Origin: Antennarius striatus
Lineage: Eukaryota > Chordata > Actinopteri > Lophiiformes > Antennariidae
Direction: 5' to 3'
Length of the DNA: 64,000 nucleotides
NCBI RefSeq assembly: GCF_040054535.1
Contig: NC_090785.1
Location: 18,699,001 to 18,763,000 of the forward strand
In this document: in pieces, positions 17,001-37,649 of the stretch
Layout of the letters: the number at the start of each line of letters is the position of its first letter
Position numbering within the stretch: the stretch's first letter is position 1
The notes under the pieces: model-generated
Database searches by the model: none
What the model was told of the DNA's origin: nothing
Seen by the model: only the letters and a program-made list of their open reading frames with translations
Program-made: the position numbers and the translations under genes

Positions 17001-17680
17001 AGAATTTATTGAGCATGAAATCCAATCATAGAAGAAAAAAAAAACCTAATGGCCATAAAGGCCGGCAGCCAAAACAGCTGTCAGTGGCCTCTAAACCATG
17101 CTTTCTTAAATGATTAAACTACATTGTACATTAGGTGTGTTTGAAAAGAATCAACAGTTTGCAATTTCCAGATTAAATTACAGTTAAATAGCTTCATTCA
17201 GTAATTCGGCTTTTAATGACTACCACAGGCCCAAAATCATACAGCTACCTGAACAGCTTCCCTCATAAGAACACAAATGAGTAAAAATGTAGTTTAAACG
17301 CTGACTGTTCATGGACGTGGTTATGCAGTAGGATCACAGTGTTTCTGTTCAGGCTTAAATTTATATCAGGGATCTATGTTCAAACTCGGTTGAACAGAAA
17401 GACTGACGTGCTTAGTGGGATTTTTAGTAAAGGCAGTTGTAATGTTCCAAAATTAGAGCGCTGTGTCCGTGAGGAATGGGTTAAGGTTCCTCAGGACCAC
17501 CGCTAGATCACGTTTGCAGCTGAAGGCTCTTTAGTGAGGACTGGAGATGTTTCTGATTGAATAGTTTAGACTAAAAGCACTTTCTGCTAGATTTGAGGAA
17601 AAGAAAATATCTGGGGGGTTTTTTGTAGTCTGTTTTGATCTGGTTATTGCAAACAGCACAGACGTAGTAGTAGTAGTAGA

Positions 17681-18513
17681 CAATGGTATGAAAAAGTTTG
17701 GGAACCCCTGAAAACTTCCATTATTTCTATTTATAAATCATTTGGAGTTTGGATCAACAACTTCACTTTGATTTATCAAAAACCTGATGGACGGTAATAA
17801 TTCAGAAGTGGAACGAGGTTTATTGGACTAACAGAAGATGTGAAAACTTCATCAAAACAAAATCACACAGGTGCAAAAATCTGGGCACCCTTGTCGTTCT
17901 GTTGATTAGATTTACCATTAAGTTTTTAGCACTGGTTAACGGGAACACAAGTTTGGCTTGGTGAGCTTATCAATGCTTGAACCTCATCGACTCAGAAATT
18001 TTATCTGTTAGTATACTCTGCTCACAGTGAAATCTGGTGGAGGATCCGTCCAGTTATGGAGCTGTGTGACCAGTCCTGATACTGGGAATCTGGTTAAAGT
18101 TGGGCGTTGGATGGATCCCACCCTTTATCAGTGGAGGCTTGAGCATAATGTTCAGAAATCAGTCACAAAGTTACAGTTGCAGCGAGGCTGGATACCTCAA
18201 CAAGACAATGACCAGAATGATCCACAATCCAGGATAGGAAGCATCTAAGCTGTTATTTATGAAAAAGATACTAAATATTGATGTGATTTATTTTTTTCTG
18301 TTGGGGTGTCCAAATTTTTGCACCTGTTTAGTTTTATTTTTATGTATATTGCGCATCGTCTGTTAGTCCAATAAATCTAGTTTCACTTGTGACATTACTG
18401 TGTCCATCAGTTTTTGTTAGATCAAAAGGAAATTCCTGATCCAAACAACCAATGATTTATGAATGAAAATAATGGAAGTTGTCAGGGAGTGCCCAAACTT
18501 TTTCATACCACTG
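17681..18513. mobile_element. Non-autonomous Tc1/mariner-like element with long inverted repeats
   Basis: The two ends form inverted repeats of about 210 bp. The left starts GGTATGAAAAAGTTTGGG near 17684; the right ends CCCAAACTTTTTCATACC near 18510; both are bordered by TA. Within each arm an inner copy of the end motif (GTGCAAAAATCTGGGCACCC at 17871-17890; its counterpart at 18304-18326) gives an IR/DR arrangement typical of Tc1-like transposons. The central part encodes a short, decayed piece of transposase at 18027-18247, with GGGSVQLWSCVTSPDTGNL and RGWIPQQDND, which correspond to the GGGS-W-C and DND-P-H regions of the family. The N-terminal DNA-binding half is absent, so it cannot be autonomous. 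Confidence 0.85.
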
Positions 18514-18519
18514 TATTTT

Positions 18520-19200
18520 GTCATCAAACCTGTGGGGGATGAACAGGTTTTTGGTTTTTTTTTATCTCTATGGGCCTTGGCCGTGATGCCTGTGCGGCCT
18601 GTAGCTCTCACCTATGAGACAGTGGTTTGTTTTCCATGTAAACGTTAGTTTCGTAACCCTTATTTTGAATGGGTTGACCTGTTTCCAGCCTGTCGCCCAC
18701 AGCCAGAGGAGATCCAGCAGAGCTGTGACCCACAAGACGGATAAGAGTCCACAAGAAGACACGGTTTTGTTTATTTTAATGCGGTTCAGTTGACAGACTG
18801 GGTTGACTTGTGACTGGCTCCAATTTGAAATGTCCCTAGGCAAGACACTGAACTGTAAATGTCTCCCAGGGGCCCTGCAGCGCCTGGCGGGACAGGTGGT
18901 GTGAGGGCGTGAGGGTGGGGGTGAGGCTTTGTTAAGCGCTTTGGGCACCATGAAGGTGAAGAAAGTGTTATAAAGTATAAGTAAATGTTTTCCTTTAAAT
19001 CACTTTATTTAAAGTAAATTATTACTTGAATAGTATCCCAACCGGTACGCACTGGAGTTTAAATAAATCTAAAGTCCGTTATCGGTTGTTTACACGTGTT
19101 CAAAGATCACTGAAAGTCACTAGAAGTTCCTTTTCCTCGAAATCAATACGGACTCATTCAGGACGACAGCTGGTGCACGCGCGTGCGCGCTCACAGCTCG
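18520..19200. other. Intergenic region before hprt1
   Basis: No gene recognised. The GGGCACCATGAAGGTGAAG stretch around 18940-18960 and the GTTATAAAGTATAAGTA stretch that follows resemble the end of an interspersed repeat, but I cannot name it. Confidence 0.4.
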
Positions 19201-19203
19201 AGC

Positions 19204-19285
19204 GCCCCCCCCCCTCATCCCCCCTCCCCCCCCCCCCTCAGCCCCCCTCATCCCCCCTCCCCCCTCATCCCCCCTCCCCCCTCCA
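19204..19285. repeat. C-rich minisatellite in hprt1 promoter
   Basis: Imperfect repeats of CCCCTCATCCCCCCT with runs of up to about 13 C. The minus strand therefore carries many G-runs of five or more within 80 bases. It lies roughly 220-300 bp upstream of the hprt1 ATG. GC-rich, TATA-less promoters are known for mammalian HPRT1. Confidence 0.85.
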
Positions 19286-19506
19286 TCGCCGCTAACCCAT
19301 CCGCGCGCTTGATTTGTCCACCGGGCCGGCCCGTCGTCATTTACGGCAGTGGAGCCGGACGGGAGCCGGAAAGACGGGAGCTGGAGCAGCGAGCGAGCAG
19401 CTAGCCGCCACCATATGTGAACCAGCGTGGAGCCGAACAGAGAAGGACTCCGTCTGTCATCTCGGAAGCCCGGAAGACAACAGCAAAGCGAAGCCAACGG
19501 ACCGAC

Positions 19507-24219
<4,713 letters not shown>

Positions 24220-25020
24220 AAAACAGCTCACAGTAGTTTATAATGTGGATCTATCCTGTTCTTCACAGTTCATTTTATATTTTATTACTTCATAATTGTG
24301 TAGAGAAATACTCTGTCTGCTCGGGGTACCTGAGGATACGCTGATGGAGTGGCATTCCTGACCGTTGCTTTGCCTGTTTTAGCCACAACACTGGATTCCA
24401 ATTATGATAAAATTGTCGGCCTTAGATAAACCCACCTCTGGGTTAAGTAACTTTGTACTCAGCTTCACTTGAAATGAAAATCATGTTCTGATACCCCCAC
24501 ATCAATTACTTTTTTTTTTTTTAAACAAGGATAAATTTATTCAGAGCATTGCTGCTAACTTGAAGTAAACTATCAGAAGAGTGGACAACCTCCTATTTAA
24601 TTAAATATTACTTTTATTTTAACTATGCATTTGTTGCAGAATATCAGTGTTTCATTTTCTTGAAATCTGCATGTTCATTTTGGGATACAACACATTTCTA
24701 TGATACTGTGCTGTTTTCATGATACATGCTGAAAAATAGCTGCTGAAGATTGGTCTGTTATTTACAGGTGTAAATGGAATCTTTGTTTGAACAAAGCATT
24801 CATGCAGCAGTTTTTGTGACAAATGAGATCTTTTTTGCTGGAAGTTGTTTCATTCACCCATGTAAATGTATAATCGATGGATTAACTGATGTTATTCTAT
24901 CACGGTTGAATTTGTCCCTTGTTGGATTGGACATTTATTTCTAAACTATTAAATGCTCATATTTAGTGGTGCTATTGCTGTGAACGTTTGCTGACTGAAT
25001 GTTGCTATACCAGCTATTAA
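24220..25020 (+). other. Probable hprt1 3' UTR
   Basis: AT-rich sequence after the stop. Candidate ATTAAA poly(A) signals lie at about 24948 and 25014; no canonical AATAAA is close by. The end is uncertain. Confidence 0.4.
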
Positions 25021-25404
25021 ATGTCTCCACACCCCCTGTGACAAGGCTTTGGTTTATACGCCATTATACCAAATAATCAGAATACTTAAATTCTAGGTGA
25101 GTTAATATTAAGAACACAGAAATAACTTTCTGATATAGTGGGAAAGAATTTTAGTATTTATCATCTCCAGTAACTAGTAGAACATATTCTGAACCTGTAC
25201 TGGTCACCAGAGGTCAGTGCAAAAATGTTGCTGTCATCTGTCCTTGAACTCCTGGATGTTTATCTGTACGGTGTGTAAGTGTGGACACAGACAGGATATC
25301 GTGTAAAAAAAACTAAAGTGCTCATTACAGTAATATCTCTTGAACATGATGAAGGAAATACCAGTGGTTATTTTGATCTGTTTTCTTTGAAACCATCCTA
25401 GTTA

Positions 25405-25556
25405 CAGTATTTTCTGCGCTATAAGGTGCACCCAAAAGCCTTTAATTTTCTCATAAACCTACTGTGCGCCCTATAATCCAATGCGCCTTATATATGAAAA
25501 CAATTATAAAATGAACTATTCATTATAGTCCAGTGCGCCTTACGGTGAGGAAACTT
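25405..25556. mobile_element. Small MITE-like repeat with GCGC-TATAAGG inverted ends
   Basis: The left end (TTTTCTGCGCTATAAGGTGCAC, 25410-25431) is mirrored by GTGCGCCTTACGGTGAGGAAA near 25532-25552. Internal words GTGCGCCCTATAATCC and ATGCGCCTTATATATG repeat the same motif. This is a very common small inverted-repeat element of fish genomes. It carries no coding sequence. The superfamily is not certain from the sequence alone. Confidence 0.65.
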
Positions 25557-25559
25557 CTG

Positions 25560-26090
25560 AAGATTGGATTCTCTTCTCTCATCGTGCCTTTAGTGTGTCA
25601 TGTATTCCAATTCATTCCTTCAGTTAATTATCCTAGTCTGATGTGGCCTGGATGATAATGAGCTATCAATTTTTAATTCCATTGTAATGATTTTCTATGT
25701 ACTATATTTTAAATTCTTAATAACACTATGTGCTAAACATTTGCTGGCCACGGCTATAAGTTATTGCAAGGTCTTGTTTGAATAAAATTTATTAGAAAAC
25801 ATTTTAGCTATAATTGCAAATTAAATAATTTCCCTTCGGGGATTACTAAAGTATACCAAAATAAATAAATTACAAAGAGAGAACCTGTTTGAATTAAAAT
25901 TTGAATGTAAAATTTAAAAACAAACATTGCAGTCCACTAAAACTGCCTGAGTATGAATCCATTTTGGGGGCTACAGGTAAGAACCGACACGGAAAGGTGA
26001 TCCACTTCCCTCCAGGGGGATGTGTCACCCCCCGGCCGCACAGGGGTGACCCCAGAGCCGCCGCTGGAGCTCCCCTCTGTCCTGTTTAGC
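25560..26090. other. Intergenic between hprt1 and pabir2
   Basis: AT-rich up to about 25930, then rising GC content into the pabir2 promoter. No gene recognised. Confidence 0.4.
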
Positions 26091-26636
26091 ACGCCGGCGA
26101 ACGGAGCGATCTGATTGGACAAGCCGCGGAGGCTAAAATGGGCGTGACGTCCGCTCCAGCGGCAGCAGCAGCAGCAGCAGCCTGGCTTCTGTGAGGCTGT
26201 GATCCGGCCCGGTGTCGGCAGCGTCCGGCAGGAACCGAGCCCGAAGCGCGTTCAGTATCCGTGGACGTCGTTGAGCCGTAGCTGCTATCAGGCGGACGGA
26301 CGGACGGACGTTCGGTGCTAGCAGCGCTAGTGACCTGGCCTCTCTGGAGATGCATCCTGGCTGCTAGCATTGCTGCTAGCTTAGCCAGCTAGCCTCTCCG
26401 GCTAGCAGCTGTACGGGATAGCTTCCATGAAGTAGCCGCGCTCCGTTAGCCAGATCACCGCAGCGCAGCATCCTTGTGTTCGCGTCATCCACGTTTAACT
26501 TCAGATTAGCACACATTTTGGCCTCCGTTAGCAGCCGCTCAGCCTGGATAAAAGTAGCCCGCTCGTCGGGCAGGTAAAGCGGTGGTGCTTCAGTGAGTTA
26601 GCATGTCGGTGGCTAACAGAAACCGGCCATTGTGAG
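26090..26636 (+). promoter_or_regulatory. GC-rich promoter and first non-coding exon of pabir2
   Basis: An inverted CCAAT box (GATTGG at 26112), a CRE-like TGACGTCC at 26145 and a (GCA)n run at 26161-26181 lie in a CpG-rich stretch. The following 300 bp is packed with GCTAGC and GTTAGC words. A donor GAG|GTATGA near 26635 and an acceptor TTTCCAG at 26817 suggest that a non-coding exon 1 joins the exon containing the ATG. No TATA box seen. Confidence 0.6.
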
Positions 26637-27011
26637 GTATGACCATCATATGCTAACCATCGACTGGTCTTAAGTTTACAGGCAATCATAAAAACTTATA
26701 AGTTCATACAAACATATGAACTTTTAAGTAAATATATATGTATATAATATGAGAAATTATAAAGATAGCGTTATTTATTATTGATAGGCATCGTGAAGTT
26801 GCTCCTGTATTTCCAGAGAAGTCAAGGCCTCGTTCATCACCGGGTTACCGACGGTGTTATCGGTGATCGATCGTCGGTTCATCGCCTCGATTTACTCGGT
26901 TTCTACAGAACATTTTAAGGATTTCAAAGTTTCCAACGCGACCATGTAAGGCCACGCTGCTCTGGTTAGCCGCTTTAGGTGGATGAATCGGTGATAGCGC
27001 TGGCCTTCAGG

Positions 27012-29853
<2,842 letters not shown>

Positions 29854-29986
29854 GCATGAGAGACTGAAAGAGACTCTGTCAAGGGCCGGAGCCCATAAGC
29901 CTCTGGAAAGAAAGAGTTCCCTCCCCAGACCCTCACCTCGCCTCGCCTGTGGGTGAAGTGGAACGTTTCTGAGTGGATGTTTGAAT

Positions 29987-30031
<45 letters not shown>

Positions 30032-31010
30032 GAGTGAGAGAGGGCACCAGCTGCTAGTAGAGGATCCTGGATGGTGCTTGGCTTTCGTAGTGCGATGACG
30101 TTCACAAGTGGCGACGCTTCAGACCAGTCCGACCAGCTCCCTTCACTGGAGACACAAACACTGGACAAACAGACCGCTGACGTCTGTCGTGTTTTTGTGC
30201 TGGAAATCCTCTGTTCACAAGCCGTTGTGTACGCGGTCTGCAGATTTTCTAAGATTTAACTTATTGTTTTCCTGCTTCGTTTGTAACTATGTACATAGGA
30301 ACTTGTCAAATGCCGTAAATAGTTTAAATTTTATTGGCTGTGAGGTGAATGTGGGCACAAGTCTTCAACAGCGAAATCTTTTTGTTTTTTTGTAAACATG
30401 AATTACTTCTGGGAGTACAGCTCTAGATATTTCCTTACTGTTATATTGTAAGAGGAGTTCTGTTTTCAGCTGATATTTGTAACGGAGGCTATGAACTCTT
30501 TGTTTTTCCCTTCACCTGTATGGATTTTAAGCCGCTTTCTCCCTGACTTGCTGAAGCGCTAACGGCCAAGTCTGAGCAGGTGATGCAGTGCTGAGTAGAT
30601 CAAATACAACCGGGCTGTCAACACTAAAGGCCTCTATATGCTGTGTTCTTGTCAGGATGTCTCTTTTTATTTTATTTTATTAGATGGGCTGGAGGAATGA
30701 TGAATTTTTCTTCAAAACATTATTTATGAAAAAAAAATAGTCTAAAATGTTACCAAAATTAGATGGGAGATAAATCTCCATCCCCTACAAAGGAAGCGGG
30801 TTGGTTTTGTCATTGAAGTCGGTTGATGGTGATTAAGAAACTAATGGCAGCATCACATTGTGACATTTACATTTGTGAAATGAGAGCTTTTTGCACCCGA
30901 CACTCAGTCTTCTGTTTCACCCTGTGGGATCAGGGGAGAAAGTAAAACTTTATTGTACACAGATTCAGACATTACAGTATGTAAAGATTAAACCTGTACT
31001 GTGACTTTTG
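29854..31010 (+). other. Probable pabir2 3' UTR
   Basis: Unspliced sequence after the stop with no other gene. It includes a (TG)20 run at 29990-30029. A weak ATTAAA at about 30986 could end the transcript. Confidence 0.4.
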
Positions 31011-31029
31011 CACCTGGATTTGTTTTCAG

Positions 31030-31325
31030 CTGTTGGGGCCTGAGGCTCCCTGTCGCCTGTGGTGTCCAAATCCTTCATCTGTAGCCTTCACTGTTCCAGA
31101 GGATGTTAGTTCATTTGTCTTCAGAGAACCCAGTCTCCGATTTAGAGCAGCTGCTCCACATTCTGCTGCAAAACCGCTCCAGTGTGAGTTGGAGGTCACT
31201 GTTGAAGGAGGCCAGTAGGACAACATCATCTGCAAAAAGCAGAGATGGAATCCTGAGGCCATCAGACCTGAGACACCCTGAGCCACCGAGCTGCACCTGG
31301 AGATTCTGTCCCTACAAGTTGTGAA
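31030..31325 (-). mobile_element. Non-LTR retrotransposon (LINE) remnant
   Basis: Read on the minus strand, 31296-31190 encodes CLRSDGLRIPSLLFADDVVLLAS followed by NSDLQLTLERF. This is the reverse-transcriptase YADD-type box (here FADD) in the context typical of fish Rex1/CR1/L2-like LINEs. Only a few hundred bases of the reverse-transcriptase region remain; the frame is soon lost and neither an endonuclease nor a 3' tail is present. It lies between the convergent 3' ends of pabir2 and mospd1. Confidence 0.7.
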
Positions 31326-31715
31326 CCAATGATGAGGGGTAGAACCTGCCGGAGTACAGCAGCAACTGGAAATGAAAAACACACGGATGGGGCAGTGTTG
31401 ACTGGGAAAAAAGGGTTTACTTTTTTTACAAATAAAATGGAGAAGGCCATCAGCTTGTCCTGCTGTCAACAGTCTTTAAGGTTTCTCCACTCATCTGATG
31501 ACGAGTTCAGAACTAAATGCATACCGTATTCCTGTGATGGAGAAGGCTAACACCTAGACTGCTCCTCTTCAGTGGCTGCACAGTGGACACCAGGACTACA
31601 TTATTTATCACACGTATGAAGCTGATGTGAAGATATTGTGAACTGCTGGGGAAATCAAAGTATTAAGATTTTAGACAGGAGAAATAACCTGATCAAAGAC
31701 CACGAGACAGCTCTT
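31326..31715. other. Gap between convergent genes
   Basis: No gene recognised. Part near the LINE remnant may be more of the same insertion, too decayed to call. Confidence 0.4.
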
Positions 31716-31722
31716 TAAAAAT

Positions 31723-31728
31723 TTTATT
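31723..31728 (-). terminator. Poly(A) signal of mospd1
   Basis: AATAAA on the minus strand about 540 bp downstream of the mospd1 stop codon. No better signal lies between, so 31710-32268 is probably the 3' UTR. Confidence 0.55.
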
Positions 31729-32268
31729 AAATGTTGATGCATTGATATATTACAACAAACAAATGCCTTAACTTTCCTTTGGTGATGTAAAAGTGAGTTG
31801 ATGGAGAACAGAAGTCATTCAGAGGTGTCCACACATGCAAACAATTCTGCATTAATCCTCAGTCTACAATAAAAATGCTTAAAACATCAACAGAATGATG
31901 GTCACAGATGCCGTAACAATACCATAACAAAATTTCAATGGCTTTTATGTACATGGATGGCGTTTGCACGTCCTTCACACAACCATACTCTGTTACATAA
32001 TGGCAATAAAAGTACAGACACTGAACAAGGCCACACAACACCTTGAGCGTTTCTTCACACAGACACACCGGAGGCCTCTGCAGTCAGCATCAGTTCAGTC
32101 GGGCATCCATTTAACACGAGCAAACTAAAATGTATTTATCAGGGAGCAGGGGGATGACAACCTCCGTCCCTGTGGTCGGTGCTACTCCTGCTTCCAGTGT
32201 GGAAATCTTTTTTTGGGGGGAGTGGGTGGGATTATCTTCCATCAGCATCTCAACTCACACTCAGCACT

Positions 32269-34877
<2,609 letters not shown>

Positions 34878-35814
34878 TCAGGTTGTGTCAGTTCCTTGAA
34901 GTGGAAGCGCTTCCCTCTCTCATCACCTCAGGCACATGATGTGAAACTGTGAAGAAACAGGGGCGATTAAATATACATTTATATACATTTACTTCATTAA
35001 GTACACCAAGTAAACTCTCCCATTACTCTGAATTTCATAAGGAACATTGCATTTGTTACATATCCAACAGTTATTTCAAGTATTAGAACCTAACATTTTG
35101 ATAAGAAATATAATCAGGCTTATCATATATAATGTACTTTCACATAACAGCCAATAAATATCGAAACTTAGATCCGAAGTAGATAATTCTATAAAACTAA
35201 CTGATGAAAACTGATTTTGTTTAACTTCTGAACACATAATTTAAAATCATTCCAGGTAAAACAAATACATTTTGTGCAGTTAAAGAAACTGATTTAACAA
35301 GACAAGTGGAAAGATCAGTGAAAGAAGAAAAGGCTAATGTAGACTAGCTTGTGAAACTCATGCAAATTCATACAACTGGTGCTAAACAAAGCAAGCAGGA
35401 AAGGCTGACTCCATGTGGCTCGTCACGTGTTCACCCGTGTTTGTTTACCTGGTTGAGGGAGAGCTGGAAAAATCGGAGTCGTTGTTTCACAACATTCCAC
35501 GTTCCCATTAAAATCACACAAGCATCACAACTCGAACAGCACCGTTTGAGTGTGTTATGTTGTTACCAGGGACATATTAATAGAGAGTAATGAACCCACC
35601 AGACTTTATATCTGAAATAACGTGTGTGAGATAAATGTGTGAGAAAACTGCAGCGTAATCGTAGGTGAGAACAGCAGGTACGATAAATTAGCTCTTTTTT
35701 CTTTACAGAATCACTAATTTGGTAATAGAGTCAAACTGAACCAAATCCCCGGTTAATCCTAACACACTCTGACAACATCTGTAAGTGTTATAGTTAATAA
35801 TAACCTTACAGTTT

Positions 35815-36150
35815 AATGCTAACGCCGTGGAGGAGGGTTCGTTAGCGTTAGCCGGCTAACAAAATGTTAGCTTCCAACCACTTCCCGAGCTCTAAAAGTC
35901 GTGTCATCGCAGGAAATGACACACACGGATTTTATTTAGGGTAATAATGGCGAGAGGTTCTTTACCTTGCTGCCGGCACTCGAGTTTGTGTAACAATCAC
36001 CTGTTCTTGTAGTCCTCCGTCCACCCTGTTGTTGTTTCTATCCAGCCTGTTTTTTTTTCTTTGTCGATAATATGCTGCAGACCTCGCAGTGCATGCTGGG
36101 ATAGCTGAGGGCGAAAGAGTACGCGCGAGACGTCAACAAAGCGGACGTTG
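35815..36150 (-). promoter_or_regulatory. mospd1 first exon and promoter region
   Basis: A minus-strand donor (AAG|GTAAAG at 35966/35965) ends a probable non-coding exon. GTTAGC and GCTAAC words cluster at 35819-35873, just inside the intron, and GC content is raised from 35990 to 36150. No TATA box is obvious. Confidence 0.5.
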
Positions 36151-36174
36151 CTGTTCCAGACAAAGAGTGTGTGG

Positions 36175-36302
<128 letters not shown>

Positions 36303-36729
36303 TACATGACGTCCATTTGTCCCCGGGAGCGTCCAGTTAGTGGTGATCTGAAACACTGATAACAGTAATAACATGATTCATGCTGCTAATAGTAGAAAGG
36401 AGCTCAAAGTTGCTTGCGCGTATTTATTTAAAATTATTATCAATATAATGAATTGCATTGATTTTTATTTAATATTTAACATGGTACAGCCCTTAAAATA
36501 GCATTAGCTGTTGTGTCTGTTTGAATTTGACGTCCATTTATATAACAAGTTTTGATTGATCACTTTTATTCTCAATCAATTATTTTTCAATGGCAGCAGT
36601 GTGAATAAATTTGATGTATGGCATGTAGTATCGTCGTGTCTGGTTTTAGCAGATATAACTTTCCACTGACTATTAAATCAATGCAAGTTTTGTTGTATTA
36701 AGTATTAACTACGCCTCATCTTACATCTT

Positions 36730-36875
<146 letters not shown>

Positions 36876-37207
36876 TTGTGTATGCCTTTTTGTATGTTTT
36901 GAATGTGTCAGACTTGTAGTGGGTGATTCCATTGTCAGACGCTTGATTCACAGATGTAAACAATGTCCATGTTTTTACTTGGTAAGAGGGATTTATCTTA
37001 TATGGCGCCTTGAACACCGCAAGGGAGTGACCCCCGAGCAACAAAAACAGAGATAGTGGGATAATGCGTGGAAAGGGTGTGGATTGGGGGGAGGGGGTGT
37101 ACGAATAGGAAACGAATAGCAAAGTATGTGAATACAATCCATATGCAGTTACAGCCATCAGCAGTCTGGCTGCAATCCAAGTGGAGGGGCTGTTTTATGA
37201 TCCGCAT

Positions 37208-37209
<2 letters not shown>

Positions 37210-37286
<77 letters not shown>
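37210..37286. repeat. (GT)n microsatellite
   Basis: About 38 uninterrupted GT units, roughly 360 bp upstream of the ints6l start codon. Confidence 0.98.
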
Positions 37287-37290
<4 letters not shown>

Positions 37291-37649
37291 GGCCATACTT
37301 TTAAACATCATAAACAAAACTAGAAGGGAAAGCGGATGCAAATCGTCTTCACCTCGTTATACAGTATTATCATAAAGGTGGGTGTGGTCAACGAAGTCAG
37401 GCTCAGCCAATCGCGTGTAGGCGTGGGGAAAGGGGCGTGTCGTACGGTTGGGAACAGAAGTTGAACAGCGCGAGCTAACCCAGAGCATTAAGGCAGCTAG
37501 GGACATAATAGAGGCAGCGGCCCTCTTGTGGAGGGGGGCTTATTATAACAAATATATATACACATGTGTGAACCGTTCTGCCGCACTATAGCTCATATAT
37601 GGGTGACAGTTATTTTAGAAAAGCATAAAATCGCGGCTTTACATTTAAA

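Noticed and set aside
24220-26090. Search for the mammalian miR-424/503/450 cluster near hprt1
   Set aside because: No miR-424-like seed with a hairpin was found by eye; structure prediction was not possible.
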